From Planctomycetota bacterium (GTDB lineage: Bacteria > Planctomycetota > SZUA-567 > JAFGNG01), in assembly GCA_016927125.1 (NCBI GenBank), contig JAFGNG010000183.1:1-19660 (forward strand): a stretch of 19,660 bases of DNA, written 5' to 3'. The position numbers and the translations under genes were made by a program. The notes below the pieces were generated by a model. The model had not been told where the DNA came from. It ran no database searches and was given only the letters and a program-made list of their open reading frames with translations. Each line of letters opens with the position of its first letter. The stretch's first letter is position 1. Below are positions 1 through 6,636 of this stretch, one piece after another.

Positions 1-2079
1 CTGGAACTGGTCGCCGCCACCACGGCCGCGGCCGGGGCGCTGGAGCAGAACCCGCACTTGGCCGAGTTAAAAGAAACCACGCTCGGTTCGGAAATCATGG
101 CGCTGACCCGCTCTACCAATGCCCTGCAGGACCTGGCCGTGCGGTTGCGCATGATGTCGATCCAGGGCATGTTCCAGCGCATGAAACGGGTTGCCTTTGA
201 TGTCTGTCGCGCCAGCGGCAAGCGGGCGAGGATAATCCTGAAGGGCGCTGAAACCCAGGTTGACCGGGGAGTGGTGGAAAACCTCACCGGCGCCATGGTC
301 CACCTGATCAGGAACGCGGTTGATCACGGCATCGAACCTCCTGCCAAGCGCCGCGAGGCCAGCAAACCGGAATCCGGCAGCATCACCCTGCAGGCCGGCC
401 GGGAAGGCTCGGAAATTTTCATTGCAGTCAGTGATGACGGCAAGGGCCTGGACCTGGAACGGCTTAAACAAAAGGCGGCGGAGCGCGGCCTGCTCAATCC
501 GGAACATAGCCTCAGCGATGAGAAGGCTTTTGAGCTGGTCTTTGCCGAAGGCCTCTCGACCGCCCAGACCGTTACCGGCGTCTCCGGGCGCGGCGTGGGG
601 ATGCTGGCGGTGAAGAACGCGGTGGAATCCCTGCGTGGCAGGATCACCCTGCAAAGTTCCCCCGGTGAAGGCCTGACTGTGCGCCTGACCATGCCGCTGG
701 CGCTGGCCTCGGTTGAGGGGCTGGTGGTCCGGGTGGGCGGGTCCTATTACATTATCCCGGCCAACTCCATGCGGGAGTGTTTCTCCGCCCAGCCGAAGGA
801 TCTCTCCACCGTCAAGGGCAAGGGGCGGATGGTCAAGTTCCGGGACGCTCTCCTGCCCATTATCCACCTTGGCAAGCTTTTTGCGATCCCCTTTGAAACG
901 GAGGATCCCACCGCCGGAGTGCTGGTGGTTACCGAGCACCGGAAACGCTTCGCCGCCCTGCTGGTTGACGAGGTTATCTCCAGCCAACAGGTTATGGTGC
1001 GCCCGCTGGACGGGGAACTCGCCAAAATCGACGCCGTCTCCGGCACTGCCTCCCTCGGGGTACTAGGTCTCGCCCTGGTGCTCGAGATGTCGGTCATTCT
1101 CAAGGATATCTCCAGCCTGCGCGCCAACGATCTCAGCGGCGCCAATAAACGGAAAGACCAGGTAGAAACTGTTGATATCGGCTCCAACCAGGTCGGGATG
1201 GTGGATTTTGAAGTTGAACACCTTGAGAACGGCAAGCGGATCCGGAGCCTCTTCGCGATCAACGCTTTCAAGGCGCGTGAATTCGTGCCCGCCACCTCCC
1301 TTACTCCCCTGCCCGCTTCGCCGAAGGGCTTTGCCGGGATGCTGCTGTTGCGCGACAAAACTATCCCGGTGGTCCGGCTTGTGGAGCTCTTGGGCTTCAC
1401 CCCGGCGGAGGATTCGGAAAACATTATTATGATTTGTGAATTCGGTTCCCAGGCTATTGGCATGCTGGTCTCGGCAATCAACCGGGTGCATTACATCTCC
1501 TGGGCCGAGATCAAGCCTCCGCCGCAGGCGCATGACCTGGTGAAAAACTCTTACATTGTCGGGATTATCCTGATGCATCGGGAGACGCTCTTCGTGCTTG
1601 ATTTCGAGCACATTGTCCAGGATGTCCTCTACCTCTACAAGGACTTCGGCCAGACCCTGCACGGCGTGGAGCGCCGCAAAACCGGCAGTCGCATTCTCCT
1701 GGCGGAGGACTCGGCAATCGTCCGCCGCAAGATCTCTACCGCCTTGCAGGAGGCTGGCATGGAGGTTTTCGAGGCTGCCAATGGCCTGGAAGCGAAGGAA
1801 ATGATTATGGCCCTGCTGGCGAAGGTGGAGAGCGAGGGCGGCAGTATCTTCGACCACCTCGACCTGGTGTTGAGCGACATTGAGATGCCGGAGCTTGACG
1901 GCTATACCCTGACCAGTACGATCAAAACCCATCCCGCGCTCATGGGCCTGCCGGTTATCCTGCAGAGCTCGCTAACCAATGAAACCATTGTCAAGCGGGC
2001 AAAAGAGGTACATGCCAACGGTGTGGTGGGCAAGCATGACCCGGACGAGCTGGCCTTACAGTTGAAGCAATATTTATAG
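1..2079 (+). CDS. cheA: Chemotaxis histidine kinase CheA fused to a CheV-like CheW-receiver module (5' partial)
   Basis: The frame is open from base 1, so the phosphotransfer (Hpt) end lies outside the window. Residues are counted from the TTG at 58, which is not claimed as the real start. The ATPase domain shows an N box (N86, D89, H90, G91), a G1 box DDGKGLD (126-132) and a G2 box GRGVG (177-181). A CheW-like domain covers about 219-365 and a second one about 380-527. A receiver follows at about 545-673, with acidic pair E550/D551, phospho-acceptor D607 and K659. The second CheW (FAINAFKAREF, then GMLLLRDKTIPVV) and the receiver end (KHDPDEL) resemble CheV. Family knowledge: CheA autophosphorylates under receptor control and passes phosphate to CheY-like receivers. 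The fused receiver probably tunes or drains that signal (inference). It converges on valS. The kinase family is certain; which signalling pathway it serves is unknown. Confidence 0.93.
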   Translation: MELVAATTAAAGALEQNPHLAELKETTLGSEIMALTRSTNALQDLAVRLRMMSIQGMFQRMKRVAFDVCRASGKRARIILKGAETQVDRGVVENLTGAMVHLIRNAVDHGIEPPAKRREASKPESGSITLQAGREGSEIFIAVSDDGKGLDLERLKQKAAERGLLNPEHSLSDEKAFELVFAEGLSTAQTVTGVSGRGVGMLAVKNAVESLRGRITLQSSPGEGLTVRLTMPLALASVEGLVVRVGGSYYIIPANSMRECFSAQPKDLSTVKGKGRMVKFRDALLPIIHLGKLFAIPFETEDPTAGVLVVTEHRKRFAALLVDEVISSQQVMVRPLDGELAKIDAVSGTASLGVLGLALVLEMSVILKDISSLRANDLSGANKRKDQVETVDIGSNQVGMVDFEVEHLENGKRIRSLFAINAFKAREFVPATSLTPLPASPKGFAGMLLLRDKTIPVVRLVELLGFTPAEDSENIIMICEFGSQAIGMLVSAINRVHYISWAEIKPPPQAHDLVKNSYIVGIILMHRETLFVLDFEHIVQDVLYLYKDFGQTLHGVERRKTGSRILLAEDSAIVRRKISTALQEAGMEVFEAANGLEAKEMIMALLAKVESEGGSIFDHLDLVLSDIEMPELDGYTLTSTIKTHPALMGLPVILQSSLTNETIVKRAKEVHANGVVGKHDPDELALQLKQYL

Positions 2080-2091
2080 CCCTGATAAAAT

Positions 2092-2130
2092 AACAGGCGC
2101 TCCGGGCAACCTGCTCCGCGCGCCTGCTGG
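2092..2130. terminator. Possible bidirectional terminator between cheA and valS
   Basis: In the 72-bp gap between the convergent stops, CAGGCGC (2094-2100) pairs perfectly with GCGCCTG (2120-2126) around a 19-nt loop. Reading leftward (for valS) the stem is followed by a T-rich run, TTATTTTATC. Reading rightward it is followed by CTGGTTT, which is weaker. The long loop makes it a modest terminator. Confidence 0.4.
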
Positions 2131-2151
2131 TTTAAAAAATATTGGCAGCCA

Positions 2152-4857
2152 TCAGGATTCCAGGCTCTCCAGGAGGGTTTGGAATTTTTCGATCTGCGCT
2201 TCCAGGTCTTCCTTGAGGGCACGCTCGCGCTCGATGATTTCCGGCTTTGCCTTGGAAAGGAATTCCTCGTTCTTGAGCTTGGTTGCACTCCGGCGCAGGA
2301 ATTCCTCCTTCTTCTGCAGATCCTTCTCCAAACGATTCTTTTCCAGTTCCACATCCATCAGGCCGGAGAGGGGCACGTAGATCGACATGGCATCCAGGAT
2401 CTCGCTGGCGGCCTGGGCTGGTTTCGGCAGCGCTACCGCAATCTCTAACTCCTCCAAGACTGCCAGGCGCGCAATCAACCCGACCTGGTGCTTGAGAATC
2501 TGCTCCACCTCCTCGTCCCGGGCGCTGACGCTGATGGCCAGGGGTTTGCGCGCGGCCAGGTTGAACTTGCTGCGCACGTTGCGGATGGCGCGGATTGCCT
2601 CTTGCGCCAGGTTCATTTCCTCCTCGAGCTTCTGGTCGCGCCATTCCTCCTGCGCCTGGGGCCAGGGTGCCCGGATCAGATCCGGCGGGGCGTCTTCGGA
2701 TTGCGCCTTGAGGCCGCGCTGGGGCGCCAGCTTCGCCAGCAGGCCCCAGATCTCCTCGGTGATATACGGGATTACCGGATGCAGCAGGCGCAGCATGGTG
2801 TCGAGCACGTAAGCCAGCACCCGCGCCGCCACCGCCGCGCTCTCGCCGCCATCGCGGAAGCGCGCCTTGGTAATCTCCAGGTACCAGTCGCAGATGTCAT
2901 GCCAGGCGAAATCGCGCAGGCCCATGGCGAGATCGCTGTAGCGGTAATTATCCAGCGCCTGCCTGGCCGTGGCCGAGGTGGCCGCCAGGCGGGAAAGGAT
3001 CCAGCGGTCCTCGAACTCCAGCTCTTCATACTCCACATCCCCGGCGCAGGGGTTGGGCGCGGTGGCGACGAGGTTCATCAGGACAAAGCGGCTGGCGTTC
3101 CAGAGTTTGTTAATGAAATTCCGCCCCATCTCGAAGCGGGTCGGAGAGAGGCGGATGTCCTGCCCCTCGGTGGTGAGCGCTGCCAGGGTGAAGCGCACTG
3201 CGTCGGCGCCGTATTGTTCAATCATGTCGATGGGATCAATGCCGTTGCCGAGCGATTTCGACATCTTCCGCCCCTCGTCATCCAGCACGGTCCCGTGAAT
3301 ATAGACATCGCTGAAGGGCGCCTCGCCGCAGAAGTAATAGCCCATCATCACCATGCGCGCGACCCAGAAATAAATAATGCCGCGGTCGGTAACCAGGACA
3401 TTCGTGGGATAGAAATATTTCAACTCCTCGGTTTCCTCCGGCCAGCCCAGGGTAGAGAAGGGCCAGAGCGCCGAGCTGAACCAGGTGTCCAGCACATCGG
3501 GATCACGCTGGATATTCTTGGACGAACATTTTGAGCACTTGGTCGCGTCTGCCATGGAAACCGTGATCTCGCCGCAGTCCTCGCAATACCAGACCGGCAA
3601 TTGGTGGCCCCACCAGATCTGGCGCGAGATGCACCAGTCGCGGACATTCTCCAGCCAGGAGAGGTAGACCTTTTCCCAGCGCTGGGGATGGAACTCCACC
3701 TCGCCCTTGCGGGTGGCTTCGATCGCCTGCTTCGCCAGCGGCTTCATCCGCACAAACCACTGTTCGCTCAGGTACGGCTCGACAATGCTGTCGCAGCGGT
3801 AGCAATGCCCAACCGCGTGCAGGTGCTCTTCGGTCTTTTCGAGCTGGCCTTTTTCTTCCAGCTCTTCAACCAGGAGCTCCCGGCAGCGGAAGCGGTCCAA
3901 CCCGGCGTACTTGCCGGCTTCCTCGGTCATGGTGCCATCGGGGCCGATGACCACCACCTGTTCCAGTTCATGGCGCAGGCCGCATTCATAGTCGTTGGGG
4001 TCGTGCGCGGGGGTTACCTTAACCACCCCGGTGCCGAATTCCATGTCCACCATCTCGTCGGTGATGATTGGGATCTTCCTCCCCAGCACCGGCAGGAGCA
4101 CGCACTGGCCGACAAATTTCTCGTAACGCTTGTCCTCGGGGTGGACCGCCAGAGCGGTGTCTCCCAGCAGGGTCTCCGGACGAGTGGTCGCCACGATCAG
4201 GTTCTGGCGCGTGCCCTTTATTGGGTAGGCGATATGCCAGAGGCTGCCGCCCACCTCCTGGTGTTCCACTTCGTCATCGGCAAGCGCTGAGTGGCAGCGC
4301 GGGCACCAGTTGATCAGCCTGCGGCCGCGGTAGATCAGCCCGTCATTATACAGGCGGACAAAGACCTCGCGCACCGCCCGGGAGAGCCCTTCGTCCATGG
4401 TGAAGCGTTCCCGCTCCCAGTCGCAGGACACGCCCAGCCGGCGCAACTGGGTGACAATGCTGCCGCCGTATTCCTGCTTCCACTCCCAGACGCGCTCGAT
4501 GAATTTCTCCCGCCCGAGGTCTTCGCGCTGGAGGTCTTCCTTGGCGAGCTGCTTCTCCACCACGTTTTGCGTGGCAATGCCGGCGTGGTCGGTACCGGGC
4601 ATCCAGAGGGTTTCATTCCCGGCCATACGGTGAAACCGGATCAGGATATCTTGCAGGGTATTGTTCAGCGCGTGCCCCATATGCAACAGGCCGGTGACGT
4701 TGGGCGGGGGAATGACAATCGTATAGGGCTTCTTCCCGGAGTTTGGTTCCGCGTGGAAGAGACCCTCGCTGTCCCAGTGCTGGTACCACTTCTCTTCAAT
4801 CCCGGCCGAGTTGTACTGCTTGGGAAGGCCCTCAATAAATTTTTCCAGCTCTTTCAT
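2152..4857 (-). CDS. valS: Valyl-tRNA synthetase (class I aminoacyl-tRNA synthetase)
   Basis: Cytoplasmic enzyme that charges tRNA-Val with valine using ATP and hydrolyses mischarged Thr-tRNA in its editing domain (family knowledge). The 901-aa length fits bacterial ValS. The class I motifs are intact: HMGH at residues 59-62, in the context PPNVTGLLHMGH, and KMSKS at 531-535. A cysteine-bearing insert (CEDCG and later CSKC) precedes the typical DTWFSSALWPF segment. The C-terminal stretch from about 835 is rich in Lys, Glu and Leu, as expected for the tRNA-binding coiled coil. The ATG start is supported by the usual N-terminal length and the segment leading into HMGH. Its ribosome-binding site is weak (GGAAA). 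It lies convergent with cheA, and an apparently complete terminator separates it from the KKKVA gene upstream, so it is probably transcribed on its own. Confidence 0.97.
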   Translation of the reverse strand: MKELEKFIEGLPKQYNSAGIEEKWYQHWDSEGLFHAEPNSGKKPYTIVIPPPNVTGLLHMGHALNNTLQDILIRFHRMAGNETLWMPGTDHAGIATQNVVEKQLAKEDLQREDLGREKFIERVWEWKQEYGGSIVTQLRRLGVSCDWERERFTMDEGLSRAVREVFVRLYNDGLIYRGRRLINWCPRCHSALADDEVEHQEVGGSLWHIAYPIKGTRQNLIVATTRPETLLGDTALAVHPEDKRYEKFVGQCVLLPVLGRKIPIITDEMVDMEFGTGVVKVTPAHDPNDYECGLRHELEQVVVIGPDGTMTEEAGKYAGLDRFRCRELLVEELEEKGQLEKTEEHLHAVGHCYRCDSIVEPYLSEQWFVRMKPLAKQAIEATRKGEVEFHPQRWEKVYLSWLENVRDWCISRQIWWGHQLPVWYCEDCGEITVSMADATKCSKCSSKNIQRDPDVLDTWFSSALWPFSTLGWPEETEELKYFYPTNVLVTDRGIIYFWVARMVMMGYYFCGEAPFSDVYIHGTVLDDEGRKMSKSLGNGIDPIDMIEQYGADAVRFTLAALTTEGQDIRLSPTRFEMGRNFINKLWNASRFVLMNLVATAPNPCAGDVEYEELEFEDRWILSRLAATSATARQALDNYRYSDLAMGLRDFAWHDICDWYLEITKARFRDGGESAAVAARVLAYVLDTMLRLLHPVIPYITEEIWGLLAKLAPQRGLKAQSEDAPPDLIRAPWPQAQEEWRDQKLEEEMNLAQEAIRAIRNVRSKFNLAARKPLAISVSARDEEVEQILKHQVGLIARLAVLEELEIAVALPKPAQAASEILDAMSIYVPLSGLMDVELEKNRLEKDLQKKEEFLRRSATKLKNEEFLSKAKPEIIERERALKEDLEAQIEKFQTLLESLES

Positions 4858-4917
4858 GGCGTAGTTTCCGTTTTGTCAGGATAAAATTCGTCTGGCGTAG
4901 GTTTCCATTGGCCCTGA

Positions 4918-4946
4918 AGTCTATCTAAAATGCTTTTTTCCGGCAA
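4918..4946 (-). promoter_or_regulatory. Candidate sigma-70-type promoter of valS
   Basis: On the minus strand TTGCCG (4941-4946) and TAGACT (4918-4923) are separated by exactly 17 bp, about 60 bp upstream of the valS ATG. Each hexamer matches the consensus at four of six positions. I see no T-box leader. This is weak support from spacing and position only. Confidence 0.28.
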
Positions 4947-4987
4947 GGAGATTAATGCCACTAATTTATTGGCTGAGGAGATCCTTG

Positions 4988-5027
4988 GCATAAATAAGAG
5001 AAACCCCCGCACTTTCGCAGGGGTTTC
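4988..5027 (-). terminator. Rho-independent terminator downstream of the KKKVA-repeat gene
   Basis: GAAACCCC (5000-5007) pairs perfectly with GGGGTTTC (5020-5027); two more G-C pairs inside leave a 6-nt loop. On the minus strand the stem is followed by TCTTATTTATG, a moderate U tract. On the plus strand it is followed by TATTGTG, so the minus orientation fits better. It would end transcription of the 5165-5320 gene before valS. Confidence 0.6.
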
Positions 5028-5031
5028 TATT

Positions 5032-5054
5032 GTGTTCACCATTAGGTTGAACAC
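5032..5054. other. Second hairpin or operator-like inverted repeat
   Basis: GTGTTCA (5032-5038) and TGAACAC (5048-5054) are perfect inverted repeats with a 9-nt centre, which allows two further C-G pairs. It lies four bases from the neighbouring terminator hairpin, on the side of the KKKVA-repeat gene. It could be the first part of a tandem terminator, a 3'-end stabilising stem, or a protein-binding site. The stretch 4858-5164 holds this, the terminator and the valS promoter candidate; I see no gene there. Confidence 0.45.
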
Positions 5055-5164
5055 TTTAGGTGGATGGGAGTTCTTAAAAGTTTTTCGGCATTCAATCTCG
5101 CAAACAAGGTTTCGAATCGCAACTTCAAATGCCGAGACAAAGCTTCTAATTACCCGAGCTGGCT

Positions 5165-5320
5165 TTATCTCTTTTTCTTCTTCTTGGCGACTTTCTTCTT
5201 GGCTACCTTTTTCTTGGCGGCCTTTTTCTTTGCTACTTTCTTCTTCGCTACTTTCTTCTTGGCAACCTTCTTCTTGGCTACCTTTTTCTTGGCGGCCTTT
5301 TTGGCTTTTTTCTTCGCCAT
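5165..5320 (-). CDS. Small lysine/alanine-rich (KKKVA-repeat) basic protein, histone H1-like
   Basis: A 51-codon gene encoding 50 residues drawn only from Met, Ala, Lys and Val, plus a final Arg. After MAKKKAKKAA come seven five-residue units, KKKVA or KKKAA, then KKKKKR. The ATG is preceded by an A/G-rich ribosome-binding site, GAAAGGGGGGG, two bases upstream. The units vary at silent codon positions (AAA/AAG, GTA/GTT/GTC, GCC/GCG/GCA) while the protein repeat stays fixed, which argues for real translation. Family knowledge: such tails occur in bacterial H1-like proteins (chlamydial Hc1/Hc2, AlgP) that bind DNA or RNA by charge. A role in nucleoid compaction or RNA binding is inference. It lies 88 nt downstream of the NrdD-like gene on the same strand and has its own terminator. 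The acidic-looking and Phe-rich translations of this stretch are other-frame shadows. Confidence 0.85.
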   Translation of the reverse strand: MAKKKAKKAAKKKVAKKKVAKKKVAKKKVAKKKAAKKKVAKKKVAKKKKKR

Positions 5321-5369
5321 AGCCCCCCCTTTCATTCAAAACTGGGAACTCCCATTCCCGAAAACGCGC

Positions 5370-5389
5370 CGCCTTTACCAACAAAGGCG
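5370..5389. other. Stem-loop between the NrdD-like and KKKVA-repeat genes
   Basis: CGCCTTT (5370-5376) pairs perfectly with AAAGGCG (5383-5389) around a 6-nt loop. In the minus-strand direction it follows the NrdD-like stop and precedes the small basic gene by about 50 nt. No clean U tract follows (GCGCGTTTTC), so it may be an attenuating or processing stem rather than a full terminator. Confidence 0.4.
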
Positions 5390-5408
5390 ATCCACGCCAC
5401 CTTTATAT

Positions 5409-5735
5409 TTAAGCAGATACCTCCGCCGGGCTGTAATTGCCCAGATGCCGGTCTGCCAATTCACCAATCTTGGACTTGTTCCAGTTCTCCACGCGCGAAT
5501 AATAGCCAACCACGCGGGTGATATGATACAGGACTTCCGGTTCGCGCTTAGCGGTCAGGATATCTTCCAGCACCTCCCAGTCGGCCTTTTCAACCGCGGC
5601 GGAAGGGAAGACGGTTGTCAGCTTGGATATGGTATGCTCAATCGCGAACTCGCCTTCCTTGCCACTCTTGTCGATGGCAACTCCCCGGAGTTGCGGATGC
5701 GCTTCCACCGCATCAAAGAATTCGTCAAGTCTCAT
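5409..5735 (-). CDS. Stand-alone protein resembling the C-terminal glycyl-radical region of anaerobic ribonucleotide reductase
   Basis: 108 aa, probably cytoplasmic. Residues 74-97 (ITRVVGYYS, then NWNKSKIGELADR) resemble the end of class III ribonucleoside-triphosphate reductase NrdD, where the glycine of the GYY/GYL loop carries the radical; here that is G77. The upstream 70 residues do not look like the NrdD barrel. The protein has no cysteine at all, so the Zn-ribbon and thiols usually found near the NrdD terminus are missing. Start: ATG with GGGAGAG about 5 nt upstream. It lies upstream of the KKKVA gene on the same strand. It could be a spare glycyl-radical domain, a regulatory relative, or a family that only shares the motif. 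The resemblance is clear; the function is not known. Confidence 0.7.
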   Translation of the reverse strand: MRLDEFFDAVEAHPQLRGVAIDKSGKEGEFAIEHTISKLTTVFPSAAVEKADWEVLEDILTAKREPEVLYHITRVVGYYSRVENWNKSKIGELADRHLGNYSPAEVSA

Positions 5736-5820
5736 GGTGTCTCTCCCTCTTTTGCTAAAGTAAAACGCCTCAGTGAGTTTTAAAATTTGCTTAGTTTTTC
5801 TCTTACTAAAATATATCGGA

Positions 5821-5837
5821 TGAATCGGGTCGATTCA
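5821..5837. promoter_or_regulatory. 17-bp palindromic operator-like site upstream of the NrdD-like gene
   Basis: TGAATCG (5821-5827), GGT, CGATTCA (5831-5837) is a perfect inverted repeat 86 bp upstream of the NrdD-like ATG, in an otherwise AT-rich stretch. Size and position suit a dimeric repressor site or hairpin. It does not match the NrdR-box consensus as I know it. A second, looser palindrome, CTTGAA-AA-TTCAAG, lies at 5906-5919. The gap 5736-6095 otherwise holds no convincing gene. Confidence 0.4.
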
Positions 5838-6095
5838 AGAGTACTTTTTGCTTCAAACGCAGAAAAATTCAAATTTTATTTGGCAATAATTTTCCAAGCA
5901 ACCATCTTGAAAATTCAAGTGTATGAAACCTGATTATGAAGCGCAAGATCTAATCGCCAATTTTAAAAAGAGAATTGCAAAATTATTTCTTTTGGAAAAA
6001 TTGTCGGAAAGGTTTTGCTACCACCTGAAATTGAATTTCGGGTATGATTTTAAATCTGCCGGGGGCAAGAAATTTTTATTAAGGAGATCTCACTC

Positions 6096-6512
6096 ATGGG
6101 CATTGAAACTCGAAGCCTTGAAGTTACCACGCAGGGTAATACTGATATCCTCGACATTACCGAAGCGGTCCGTCACTGCGCGCAAGAGACAGGTTTTGCT
6201 AACGGCCTGGTCAATGTCTTTATCGGAGGTGCCACCGCCGGGATTACCACCCTCGAGTGCGAACCCGGCGCGGTCTCTGATTTACAGGCCGGCCTGGAGC
6301 GGATCGCCCCGGAAAACCTGGGTTATCTGCATAATGAGGCTTACCCTGACGGCACCGGCCACAGCCCTGTCCGTGCTGCCCTGCTCGGGCCCGAAGTTAC
6401 CCTGCCGCTCATCAATGGCGCGCTCGCGCTCGGGACCTGGCAACGGGTGGTATTGGTTGATTTTGACAATCGGCCGCGCCGTCGTAAAATCATTGTCCAG
6501 TGCCTTGGTTAA
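6096..6512 (+). CDS. yjbQ: YjbQ/UPF0047 family protein (secondary thiamine-phosphate synthase type)
   Basis: 138 aa, the normal length for this single-domain cytoplasmic family. Typical blocks are present: VFIGGATAGITTLE (41-54), ALLGPEVTLP (95-104), LALGTWQRVVLVDFDNRPRRR (110-130). Family knowledge: the proteins form trimers with a metal or phosphate-binding pocket, and some show weak thiamine-phosphate synthase activity, but the physiological role is unsettled. Start: ATG at 6096 with an excellent AAGGAG nine bases upstream (6081-6086). A longer frame from 5923 has no such site and runs in another frame. Near the active site the sequence reads DGTGHSPVRA (85-94). The family usually has a second histidine where P91 stands, so the metal site may be altered or this may be a subfamily. 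It is apparently a single-gene unit. Confidence 0.9.
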   Translation: MGIETRSLEVTTQGNTDILDITEAVRHCAQETGFANGLVNVFIGGATAGITTLECEPGAVSDLQAGLERIAPENLGYLHNEAYPDGTGHSPVRAALLGPEVTLPLINGALALGTWQRVVLVDFDNRPRRRKIIVQCLG

Positions 6513-6636
6513 GGTTATGAGCTTTTAAGTGGCGGCCGCTTTGCTTTGATTGGCAAACCTGAACATTACCATAGACATTTTTTCTTGGGCGCGTTAAAAA
6601 ATACCTGTAAAAATTTCTGCCCGGACGGAGAAGAGC

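Noticed and set aside
67..987. 306-aa minus-strand frame opposite cheA
   Set aside because: Antisense shadow of a well-supported CheA domain; low-complexity composition typical of GC-rich reverse frames.
2488..3534. 348-aa plus-strand frame opposite valS
   Set aside because: Antisense shadow of intact ValS motifs.
4858..5040. T-box leader for valS
   Set aside because: No T-box core sequence or antiterminator alternative is visible; the hairpin there fits termination of the upstream gene.
4854..5384. Minus-strand frame of 176 aa rich in Glu, Gly, Lys and Ser
   Set aside because: It reads the KKKVA repeat out of frame, overlaps the valS start and has no ribosome-binding site; the 5165-5320 frame explains the repeat.
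4930..5783. Plus-strand frames with long Phe/Leu/Ala runs that look like membrane helices
   Set aside because: They are antisense readings of the Lys/Ala repeat and of the NrdD-like gene.
5923..6528. 201-aa plus-strand frame starting before the YjbQ gene
   Set aside because: No ribosome-binding site, and most of it overlaps yjbQ in another frame; the yjbQ start has a strong AAGGAG.
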